From Ruminococcaceae bacterium UBA3329 (GTDB lineage: Bacteria > Bacillota > Clostridia > Oscillospirales > Acutalibacteraceae), in the NCBI GenBank assembly GCA_002361875.1, contig DERX01000094.1:28236-41491 (forward strand): a DNA stretch of 13,256 bases. The letters are read 5' to 3'. The notes below the pieces were generated by a model. It was given only the letters and a program-made list of their open reading frames with translations. It searched no databases and was not told the DNA's origin. This document shows positions 1 to 6,194 of the stretch, in pieces. The position numbers and the translations under genes were made by a program. Positions within the stretch are counted from its first letter, which is position 1. The number at the start of each line of letters is the position of its first letter.

Positions 1-69
1 TACAATTTGATTACAATTTATTAAATTTATAAATTTTTTTTAAAACTACTAAACATTTCGCTTTTTTTA

Positions 70-78
70 TGATACAAT
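70..78 (+). promoter_or_regulatory. Candidate promoter (extended -10) of the PBP gene
   Basis: A TACAAT hexamer at 73-78 is preceded by TGA at 70-72, giving an extended -10 form (TGn). A weak -35, TAAACA at 50-55 (4 of 6 to TTGACA), sits at 17 bp. The upstream 1-49 stretch is very A/T rich and contains TACAATTT twice (1-8 and 12-19). A predicted start near 85 leaves a leader of about 48 nt before the PBP start at 133, with the ribosome-binding site GGAGG at 122-126. Inferred from sequence only. Confidence 0.5.
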
Positions 79-132
79 ATAAATATCTGTAAACTTAAAA
101 ATGAATATTTCGGTTTATTTCGGAGGAAGTTT

Positions 133-2484
133 ATGAGAAAAAAGACTTCAAAATCAGTTAATAAAACACCGCTTAAAGAAAGAAAAGGTCTTTTGGCGTT
201 TTTAGCTGTTTGCTTTACCGTTTTAATGATAGGCGTTATTTGCTGTTCCTATGTTTTGCATAATGTAATTAAAACGGTACACGGTGACAGTCTTATTAAC
301 CTTGAGTTTTATAAGCAAAATCAGGACCAAACCACAATAATTTATGCTTATGACGAAAGCAACAAGCCTGTTGAGCTTGTGCGTGTGCACGGTTCTGAAA
401 ACAGAGTTTGGGTTGAACGTGAAAATATGTCGGAATGGCTGGGAAAAGCTTTTGTAGCACTTGAGGACAAGCGATTTGAAAAGCACGGCGGCGTTGATTG
501 GATACGAACTATCGGCGGCGTTACAAAATCAAGGTTTCAGCAGGGCGGTTCAACAATTACGCAGCAGCTTATTAAAAACCTTACAGGTGAAAACGGCAGA
601 ACAATTAACCGTAAATATAATGAAATTCTTTCTGCACTAAATCTTGAAAAATATTATGATAAGCCTACAATATTAGAGGCTTATCTTAATACAATTTATT
701 TGGGTGAGGGCTGTTACGGCGTTAAAACTGCATCAGAAAAATATTTCGGCAAGGATGTTAAAGACTTAAATCTTGCTGAATGTGCATGTTTAGCGGCTAT
801 AACTCAATCCCCCGGAGTTTATGACCCTCTTGTCTACCCGATAAATGAAAAAGCTAATGAAAAGCAGGCAATGAGCCTGAAAGAACGTCAGGCAATGTGC
901 CTTAAAATGATGTTTGAACAGGAAATGATTACCAAAGAGCAGTATGAAGAGGCTGTAAATTATAAGCTTATTTTTACAAACAGCGATGACTATGTTCCTT
1001 CAGACGAAATGCTGGAAAAAGAGCGCAATAACGATAACGAGATTTGGAATTACTATGTTGACTATGTAATTTCTTCAGTAATTAAGGATTTAAAGGCGGC
1101 GGGATATTCAAATTACGAAGCAACAAGAATGATTTATTCGGGCGGCTTGCGTATTTATACTGCGGTTGATTTAAAAATCCAAGATATTGTTGATGATGTT
1201 TACACTCATCGTAAAAGCTTCCCGACAGAGGCAGTAAAAGACGCAAAGGATGCGTCACAGTCAGCAATTACCATTATGGATTACAACGGAAGAGTTGTTG
1301 CAATTTGCGGCGGTGCAGGTGAAAAAACCGAAAACCGTTCTAACAACCGAGCAGTTTCTGCTGTAAGACAGCCGGGTTCTTCAATTAAGCCTTTGACAAT
1401 TTATGCTCCCGCTATTGAGGAAAATTTCATTACATGGTCATCAATAATTAAGAATTACGGAATTGCTTGGGACGGCGGTATTTGGCCGAAAAACTACGGT
1501 GGCGATCCCGGTTCTCCCAATTCTTATGTAACGGCACAGTATGCTCTTTCGATTTCTTATAACACTGTTCCTGCACAGATTCTTATGATGATGGGCTTTG
1601 AAAAAAGCTACGGATATTTAAAGGATACTTTCCATGTTACCACATTTAGAAATGAAGACCGTTATACACCTTCGCCTTTGGCAACAGGCGGTTCGGCCGG
1701 AGGGGCTACTACGCTTGAAATGGCGGCGGCATTTGCAACCTTTGGCAACGGCGGTAAATATTACAAGCCTTATTGCTATTATGAGGTAACAGACAGCTCG
1801 GGTGAAAATATAATACTGAAATCCGGTTCGGAGCCTGAACAGGCAATTTCTCCCGAAACCTCATATATTATGAACCAAATGCTCAGAACGGTATTTACAG
1901 GGGCGGCAGGTACTGCAAAGGGATACGGTGTTAAAGGCTTTACGACCTTCGGCAAAACAGGTACAACAACCGATAACTTTGACCGTTGGTGTGTTGCAGG
2001 TACGCCATATTACATTGCAGCAGTTTGGTTCGGATACGATTACAATAAGCAAATTATGGCAAGCGGCAGTCCGGCAGGTCGCATCTTTAAAACAATAATG
2101 GATGAAGTCCATGAAGGACTTGCGGACAAATCCTTTGATCAATTTTCAGATAAGGTTGTTCAAAGAACTTATTGCACAAGAACAGGCCTTTTGGCAAGCA
2201 GCTCGTGTGGTTCAACGGCGACAGGCTGGTATAAAATGTCAAATCTGCCTGCAATGTGTGCAGGGTGTAAGAGTGTGCCTGTAACTTCAGAGTCCGACAA
2301 GGATCCCGAAGGCTCAACAACATCCGCCAATTCTAATGAATCGACATCTGCTGCAGGACCGTCCGAAACAGCTTCAAATGCGTCTTCTCTTGAAACTACC
2401 AAAAGTACATCACCTGTTGAAACGACAGTAGCACCGACTGCGGCACCGGCACCTGCAATTGAGTCTCCGAATGCAGGAGAATAA
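133..2484 (+). CDS. Class A penicillin-binding protein (bifunctional transglycosylase/transpeptidase)
   Basis: This protein polymerises lipid II glycan strands and cross-links the stem peptides outside the membrane. Residues 1-18 are basic and cytoplasmic, and one membrane anchor spans about 20-45. The GT51 glycosyltransferase domain (about 75-270) shows EDKRFEKHGG with catalytic Glu111 and the GGSTITQQ motif near 138-145. The transpeptidase domain (about 370-660) shows all three penicillin-binding motifs: SSIK with active Ser416, SYN at 475-477, and KTG at 608-610. Four cysteines follow (681, 692, 709, 712), then a Ser/Thr/Pro/Ala-rich tail (about 715-783) that is probably disordered. The 783-aa length is normal for Firmicutes PBP1-type enzymes. 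GGAGG at 122-126 supports the ATG. The gene ends 9 nt before ruvX, so co-transcription is likely. The family is certain; the paralogue (PBP1A, PBP1F or other) cannot be fixed. Confidence 0.95.
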   Translation: MRKKTSKSVNKTPLKERKGLLAFLAVCFTVLMIGVICCSYVLHNVIKTVHGDSLINLEFYKQNQDQTTIIYAYDESNKPVELVRVHGSENRVWVERENMSEWLGKAFVALEDKRFEKHGGVDWIRTIGGVTKSRFQQGGSTITQQLIKNLTGENGRTINRKYNEILSALNLEKYYDKPTILEAYLNTIYLGEGCYGVKTASEKYFGKDVKDLNLAECACLAAITQSPGVYDPLVYPINEKANEKQAMSLKERQAMCLKMMFEQEMITKEQYEEAVNYKLIFTNSDDYVPSDEMLEKERNNDNEIWNYYVDYVISSVIKDLKAAGYSNYEATRMIYSGGLRIYTAVDLKIQDIVDDVYTHRKSFPTEAVKDAKDASQSAITIMDYNGRVVAICGGAGEKTENRSNNRAVSAVRQPGSSIKPLTIYAPAIEENFITWSSIIKNYGIAWDGGIWPKNYGGDPGSPNSYVTAQYALSISYNTVPAQILMMMGFEKSYGYLKDTFHVTTFRNEDRYTPSPLATGGSAGGATTLEMAAAFATFGNGGKYYKPYCYYEVTDSSGENIILKSGSEPEQAISPETSYIMNQMLRTVFTGAAGTAKGYGVKGFTTFGKTGTTTDNFDRWCVAGTPYYIAAVWFGYDYNKQIMASGSPAGRIFKTIMDEVHEGLADKSFDQFSDKVVQRTYCTRTGLLASSSCGSTATGWYKMSNLPAMCAGCKSVPVTSESDKDPEGSTTSANSNESTSAAGPSETASNASSLETTKSTSPVETTVAPTAAPAPAIESPNAGE

Positions 2485-2493
2485 GTTTTTAGT

Positions 2494-2901
2494 ATGGTAA
2501 TTATTTCAGTTGATTACGGCGACGCAAGAACGGGAATAGCCGCTTGTGACAAATTGCAGATGCTTGCATCTCCCGTTTGCGTTATTGCCGAAAAAGACCG
2601 TGAAAGGCTTATTGAAAAGATTTCCGAAATAGCGGCGGAAAGAAAGGCGGAACGCTTTTGTGTAGGTCTTCCTAAAAATATGGACGGCTCGCTTGGCTTT
2701 CGTGCCGAAGCCTGCCGTGAATTCGGCGAACAGCTCCAAAAGGTGACGAACATTCCCGTTGTATTCTGCGATGAGCGTTTAACCACTGTTTCCGCTCACG
2801 GAATATTAAATGAAAATGACGTTCGCGGCAAAAAAAGAAAAAATATTGTTGACGCGGTTTCGGCTGTGCTTATTTTGGAAGATTATCTTAAAACACTTTG
2901 A
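2494..2901 (+). CDS. ruvX: RuvX/YqgF putative Holliday-junction resolvase
   Basis: This is a cytoplasmic RNase H-fold nuclease of the YqgF family, linked to Holliday-junction resolution and, in E. coli, to 16S rRNA 5'-end maturation. At 135 aa it matches the usual family length. The catalytic acidic residues are visible: Asp7 in VDYGDARTG, Glu94 in DERLTT, and Asp120 in the C-terminal DAVSAVLIL helix. The GLPKNMDGS loop at 58-66 is also typical. The start is ATG, 9 nt after the PBP stop. The best ribosome-binding site, AGGAGA at 2475-2480, lies inside the end of the PBP gene with a long 13-nt spacing, so translation may be weak or coupled. A terminator hairpin follows at 2941-2979. Confidence 0.93.
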   Translation: MVIISVDYGDARTGIAACDKLQMLASPVCVIAEKDRERLIEKISEIAAERKAERFCVGLPKNMDGSLGFRAEACREFGEQLQKVTNIPVVFCDERLTTVSAHGILNENDVRGKKRKNIVDAVSAVLILEDYLKTL

Positions 2902-2925
2902 TTTTTGGCTTGCAGTTACCCACAA

Positions 2926-2960
2926 AATGACAAAATATATACCTGGCATCATTGTATAAT
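2926..2960 (+). promoter_or_regulatory. Candidate Spo0A-dependent spoIIG promoter with 22-bp spacing
   Basis: A perfect -10, TATAAT (2955-2960), lies 22 bp downstream of ATGACA (2927-2932), which matches TTGACA at 5 of 6 positions. Bases 2926-2934 read on the other strand as TTTGTCATT, 7 of 9 to the Spo0A box TTTGTCRAA, so the box overlaps the -35. In B. subtilis the spoIIG promoter is a sigma-A promoter with an abnormal 22-bp spacer, bound by Spo0A~P next to its -35. The gene behind this site is spoIIGA. The spacing and hexamers are seen; Spo0A control is inferred from the parallel. Confidence 0.65.
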
Positions 2961-2979
2961 GGTGTCAGGTTTTTTCTTT
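2941..2979 (+). terminator. Intrinsic terminator after ruvX, overlapping the spoIIGA promoter
   Basis: A 13-bp stem (2941-2953 with 2958-2970, two G-T wobble pairs, loop GTAT) is followed by a run of T bases at 2970-2975, one C, then TTT. This is a classic intrinsic terminator for transcripts coming from the PBP-ruvX operon. Its loop and 3' arm contain the TATAAT of the spoIIGA promoter, so transcripts starting near 2967 would carry only the last bases of the stem and could not form the hairpin. Confidence 0.8.
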
Positions 2980-2991
2980 AGGGGTGAGGAC

Positions 2992-3810
2992 TTGACAGTT
3001 TATGTAGATGTACTTTTGCTTATAAACACGCTTGTAAACTATTTTATGCTGCTGGGGGTAAAACTGATAACAGGTGCGCAGGCTAAACGGTATAGGCTTA
3101 TTCTCGGGGCTGTCCTTGGCGGAATATCGGCTTTGTCGGTCTTTTTAAATCTCGGATTTCTCGTGACGGCGCTTAAAATTCTTACAGCAATGCTGATGAT
3201 TTTAATTTCATTTCCGTTTGTGTCACTAAAATCTTACATAAAAAAATGCGTGTGGCTTTTTATTATCAGCGCAGTTTTTTCTGGCGTCTGCTTTGCCGCA
3301 TATTTTCTCTTCGATACGGATTTAATGATTTATTCCAACGGCACGGTGTATTTTGACATTGACATAACCTTTTTAACGGTTTGCACTGTTATTTCCTACG
3401 CCGTAATATCAGTGATTTTAAGATTTACCGATAAGAAAAAGCCGAAAAAGCAGTATTACCCGATAACGCTTATTTCGGGTGATGAAAAAATTACTCTTCG
3501 CGGGTTTATGGATACGGGCAATAATTTAAAAGAGCCGTTTTCATTTGCTCCCGTAATTGTGACAAATGAAGAAATCTATAAAAAGCTGTATTTAGCAAGC
3601 AAAAACCGTAAAGAAAGAATTGTTCCCGTTTCAACGGTAAAGGGAGAGGGGATAATGACCGCATTTAAGCTTGACGGTGCTGTTTTTTCAGAAAAAGAAA
3701 TACATAATATATATTTAGGGCGCGGCGAAAACTTACCGCAGGATTGCGATGTTTTGCTTTGCCCCGATTTGTTGGGAGAAAATTATGAAAAAATTAAAAA
3801 ATCTAATTAA
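2992..3810 (+). CDS. spoIIGA: Sporulation sigma-E factor processing peptidase SpoIIGA
   Basis: SpoIIGA is the membrane-embedded aspartic protease that removes the pro-peptide of sigma-E at the sporulation septum. The TTG at 2992 is chosen because the good ribosome-binding site GGGGTGAGG lies just upstream (2981-2989) and because the protein then begins MTVYVDVLLLINTLVNYFML, as the family does; this gives 272 aa. Residues 1-145 hold about five hydrophobic segments. The cytosolic protease half follows, with the catalytic Asp174 in DTGNN (173-177). Family members are usually 290-310 aa, so this one is a little short, mostly at the C-terminus. Its end overlaps sigE by 26 bp, implying translational coupling of protease and substrate. 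The upstream promoter has the architecture of the B. subtilis spoIIG promoter. Confidence 0.93.
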   Translation: MTVYVDVLLLINTLVNYFMLLGVKLITGAQAKRYRLILGAVLGGISALSVFLNLGFLVTALKILTAMLMILISFPFVSLKSYIKKCVWLFIISAVFSGVCFAAYFLFDTDLMIYSNGTVYFDIDITFLTVCTVISYAVISVILRFTDKKKPKKQYYPITLISGDEKITLRGFMDTGNNLKEPFSFAPVIVTNEEIYKKLYLASKNRKERIVPVSTVKGEGIMTAFKLDGAVFSEKEIHNIYLGRGENLPQDCDVLLCPDLLGENYEKIKKSN

Positions 3811-4489
3811 GAAGCTTTTTGTAAAACTGTTTAAAAAGGATGTATTTTATCTTGACGGCACGCTCTCGCTCCCCGAACCGCTCACTAAAGAGCAGGAGGA
3901 TGAGCTTATTGAGCGTATGGCCGAGGGTAATGAAAAAGCAAGAGATGAGCTTATTGTTCATAATTTGAGGCTTGTGGTTTATGTCGCCAAAAAATTTGAA
4001 AGCTCGGGGATAGCGCTTGAGGATTTAATTTCAATCGGCACAATAGGTCTTATTAAATCTGTCAATACTTTTTCTCCGCAGAAAAACACGAAAATAGCTA
4101 CATACGCATCACGGTGCATTGAAAACGAAATTTTAATGTATCTTCGTAAAATTTCATCGCAAAAGCTCGAAGTGTCCCTTGATGAACCCCTAAATGTGGA
4201 CTGGGACGGCAATGAGCTGATGCTTTCTGATGTGCTCGGCAGTCAGGCGGATGAAATTGACAGTGAAATTGAGTCAGAGGATGAAAAACGGGTTTTGAGA
4301 AATGTAATCGCAACGCTCACGCCCCGTGAAAAGACGATAATTGATATGCGTTACGGCCTCGGCGGAGGAAAGGAGCTTACACAAAGAGAGGTTGCAGACA
4401 GCCTTGGAATTTCTCAAAGCTATATTTCAAGACTTGAAAAAAGAATACTTAAAAGGCTCGGTGAAAAGATGAAAACGCTTAATAGATAA
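3785..4489 (+). CDS. sigE: RNA polymerase sporulation sigma factor sigma-E precursor
   Basis: Pro-sigma-E is the first mother-cell-specific sigma factor of endospore formation. The ATG at 3785, with GGGAGA at 3774-3779, gives 234 aa against 239 in B. subtilis. The basic, amphipathic pro-sequence (about residues 1-21) starts MKKLKNLIKK; alignment with the B. subtilis protein puts the SpoIIGA cut at about Phe21-Tyr22. Region 2 (about 57-122) contains NLRLVVYVAKKFE, DLISIGTIGLIK and YASRCIENEILMYLR, all near-identical to the family. The DEPLNVDWDGNELMLSDVLG block (133-152) is diagnostic for sigma-E. The region 4 helix-turn-helix (about 198-225) reads TQREVADSLGISQSYISRLEKR. In many spore formers sigG lies next; here an intergenic repeat and an unrelated operon follow. 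Confidence 0.96.
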   Translation: MKKLKNLIKKLFVKLFKKDVFYLDGTLSLPEPLTKEQEDELIERMAEGNEKARDELIVHNLRLVVYVAKKFESSGIALEDLISIGTIGLIKSVNTFSPQKNTKIATYASRCIENEILMYLRKISSQKLEVSLDEPLNVDWDGNELMLSDVLGSQADEIDSEIESEDEKRVLRNVIATLTPREKTIIDMRYGLGGGKELTQREVADSLGISQSYISRLEKRILKRLGEKMKTLNR

Positions 4490-4560
4490 AAAACATCTAT
4501 TGAATAGATTAAAAATAACTATAAATTACTGCAAAAACTATGTTAATTTTATGTCAAATG

Positions 4561-4612
4561 TGTTATAATAACCTCTACGGTTCCCAAAATCAAAGATTTT
4601 GACCGTTACGAG
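4561..4612 (+). promoter_or_regulatory. Candidate extended -10 promoter followed by a long hairpin
   Basis: TGTTATAAT at 4561-4569 is an extended -10; the -35 at 17 bp (TGTTAA, 4541-4546) is weak. Downstream, ACGGT (4577-4581) pairs with ACCGT (4602-4606), and CAAAATC (4585-4591) pairs with GATTTTG (4595-4601) around an AAA loop, leaving a 3-nt bulge at 4582-4584. CTC (4573-4575) can pair with GAG (4610-4612) outside this. There is no T-run, so it is not an intrinsic terminator. It may be leader RNA for the downstream operon or part of the neighbouring repeat element. Confidence 0.4.
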
Positions 4613-4615
4613 AAC

Positions 4616-4694
4616 ATTGTACCATCAATTCGGGCATTCGCCCTCACGGCTTTTGCCGTTAGCTGTGCTTTGCACAGCTGAATTGTGGTATAAT
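4616..4694. repeat. 79-nt cloverleaf-like inverted-repeat element (MITE-like) with outward -10 sequences
   Basis: The ends pair over 15 bp (4616-4631 with 4680-4694, one bulged T at 4625, one G-T). Three hairpins fill the inside almost without spacers: GGGC/GCCC (4632-4643), ACGGC/GCCGT (4646-4659) and AGCTGTGC/GCACAGCT (4661-4679). The right end reads TGGTATAAT on + (4686-4694) and the left end reads TGGTACAAT on - (4624-4616), both extended -10 forms pointing outward. No open frame is present. A small non-autonomous repeat is the likeliest reading; a structured RNA is the alternative. Confidence 0.6.
4686..4694 (+). promoter_or_regulatory. Candidate promoter of the GlpA-type operon inside the repeat element
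   Basis: TGG-TATAAT is a perfect extended -10, 62 nt upstream of the operon's first start codon at 4757. No good -35 exists at 16-18 bp, but extended -10 promoters tolerate this. It forms the right arm of the cloverleaf element, so the repeat may provide the promoter. Inference from sequence. Confidence 0.5.
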
Positions 4695-4756
4695 TATTTC
4701 TGTTAAAATTTTTTCGGATGCAGTTGCTTGTGTTCGTGAGGAAAAAGGGTGAAATT

Positions 4757-6184
4757 ATGACTTATGATGTTGCAGTTGTAGGCGCAGGCGTTGTCGGCGG
4801 GCTTATTGCAAGAGAACTGAGCCGATTTAACATTTCGGTTGCACTGCTTGAAAAGTGCAATGACGTTGCAATGGGTACTACAAAAGCAAACAGCGCTATT
4901 GTTCACGGCGGCTTTGACGCGCAGAACGGTACGCTGAAGGCAAAGCTTAATGTTAAGGGCACGGCTTTAATGCCGACAGTTTGTGAAAAGCTTCATGTAC
5001 CGTTTAAAAATAACGGTTCGCTGGTAGTGGCTTTTTCAGACTCCGAAATGGAGCACATAAAAGTGCTTTTCGACAGAGGTGTTAAAAACGGTGTTCCCGG
5101 TCTTTCCGTAATTGACCGTGATGAGCTTCGCAGAATTGAGCCTAACATCAGTGACGAGGCTGTGGGCGCACTTCTTTGCGAGAGTGCAGGTATTGTTTGT
5201 CCTTATGAGCTTACAATTGCCGCAGTAGAAAATGCGGTTACAAACGGTGTAGAGTTTATTCGCAATTGCGAAGTAGAGGCTATTGAGCAGGGAGATGTAT
5301 ACACTCTTAAGACTACAGCAGGCGACATAAAGGCAAAATTCGTTATAAATGCGGCGGGTAATTATTCAGACAAGCTGGCGTCAATGGTCGGCGACGATTC
5401 AATTGACCTTGTGCCGAGAAAGGGCGAATATTATTTGCTTGACAAATCAGTCGGCAATTTAGCAATTCACACAATTTTCCAGTGTCCTAACGAAATGGGC
5501 AAGGGAATACTTGTAACACCCACGGTTGACGGTAATTTGCTTATCGGTCCTACTGCTAAAAATATAGACGACAAGGGCGACACAACGACAACTCCTGAGG
5601 GACTTGCGGAAATCGTTGAAAAAGCGCTCAAATCAGTGCCGATAGTTTCGCAGAGAAACGCAATCACTTCATTTGCAGGTGTCAGGGCACATCCCGTTTG
5701 CGATGATTTCATAATCGGCTGGTGCGAAAAATCCGAGCACTTCTTAAATGTTGCAGGTGTTGAGTCACCCGGTCTTTCTGCCGCTCCTGCAATAGCGCTT
5801 TATGTTCGTGAAATCCTTTCCGAAAAATTATCTCTTACTGAAAAAGAGTCTTATACAGAAACACGTGAAGCTCCCGTTCGTTTCCGCCATATGAATGACG
5901 GGGAAAGAGCAGAGCTTATAAAGAAAAATCCCGCATACGGCAGAATTATTTGCCGCTGTGAAACAATAACAGAGGGCGAAATAATTGACGCTATTAAAGC
6001 TCCTGCGGGCGCTCGTGATGTTGATGGCGTTAAGCGCAGAACAAGAGCAGGTATGGGCAGGTGTCAGGGCGGCTTCTGCGGAAGCAAGGTCGTTGAAATC
6101 CTTTCACGAGAACTCGGCGTTCCGATGAACGAAATAACAAAATTCGGCGGAGAGTCCAAAATAATTTATGAGAGGACAAAGTGA
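4757..6184 (+). CDS. GlpA-like FAD-dependent dehydrogenase with C-terminal [2Fe-2S] (BFD-like) domain
   Basis: This is a DAO/GlpA/LhgO-family flavoprotein that probably oxidises glycerol-3-phosphate or a 2-hydroxyacid and passes electrons to the partners encoded next to it. The ATG at 4757 is preferred over an in-frame ATG at 4718 because GGGTG (4747-4751) lies 5 nt upstream and the protein then begins MTYDVAVVGAGVVGG, with the FAD dinucleotide-binding glycines at 9-14. Length is 475 aa. The C-terminal part carries Cys399-x-Cys401 and Cys436-x4-Cys441 (ICRCE and GRCQGGFCG), the BFD-like [2Fe-2S] ligand pattern. The next gene starts 10 nt after its stop. In Clostridia this arrangement is commonly annotated as an anaerobic glycerol-3-phosphate dehydrogenase, but no glpK or glpF is in the window, so the substrate is open. 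Confidence 0.88.
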   Translation: MTYDVAVVGAGVVGGLIARELSRFNISVALLEKCNDVAMGTTKANSAIVHGGFDAQNGTLKAKLNVKGTALMPTVCEKLHVPFKNNGSLVVAFSDSEMEHIKVLFDRGVKNGVPGLSVIDRDELRRIEPNISDEAVGALLCESAGIVCPYELTIAAVENAVTNGVEFIRNCEVEAIEQGDVYTLKTTAGDIKAKFVINAAGNYSDKLASMVGDDSIDLVPRKGEYYLLDKSVGNLAIHTIFQCPNEMGKGILVTPTVDGNLLIGPTAKNIDDKGDTTTTPEGLAEIVEKALKSVPIVSQRNAITSFAGVRAHPVCDDFIIGWCEKSEHFLNVAGVESPGLSAAPAIALYVREILSEKLSLTEKESYTETREAPVRFRHMNDGERAELIKKNPAYGRIICRCETITEGEIIDAIKAPAGARDVDGVKRRTRAGMGRCQGGFCGSKVVEILSRELGVPMNEITKFGGESKIIYERTK

Positions 6185-6194
6185 GGTGCGGAAT

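Noticed and set aside
223..486. Antisense open frame inside the PBP gene
   Set aside because: It covers the conserved GT51 start region on the other strand and has no initiation signals.
2905..2991. In-frame upstream extension of SpoIIGA from a TTG at 2905
   Set aside because: It would run through the terminator and promoter, has no ribosome-binding site, and does not match the family N-terminus, whereas TTG 2992 has GGGGTGAGG and the expected MTVYVDVLLL start.
4481..4509. Inverted repeat AATAGAT/ATCTATT at the end of sigE as its terminator
   Set aside because: The stem is only 7 A/T-rich pairs and no T-run follows; a third copy at 4503-4509 makes it look like a local repeat. No good terminator for sigE was found.
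4616..4694. Cloverleaf taken as a tRNA
   Set aside because: The end stem is 15 bp rather than 7, no CCA-side discriminator, TTCGA/T-loop or anticodon arm of proper size is present, and the first two internal arms have 4-nt loops and the third a 3-nt loop.
4718..4756. Longer N-terminus of the GlpA-like protein from ATG 4718
   Set aside because: No Shine-Dalgarno sequence precedes it and the added 13 residues would displace the FAD-binding strand from its normal N-terminal position.
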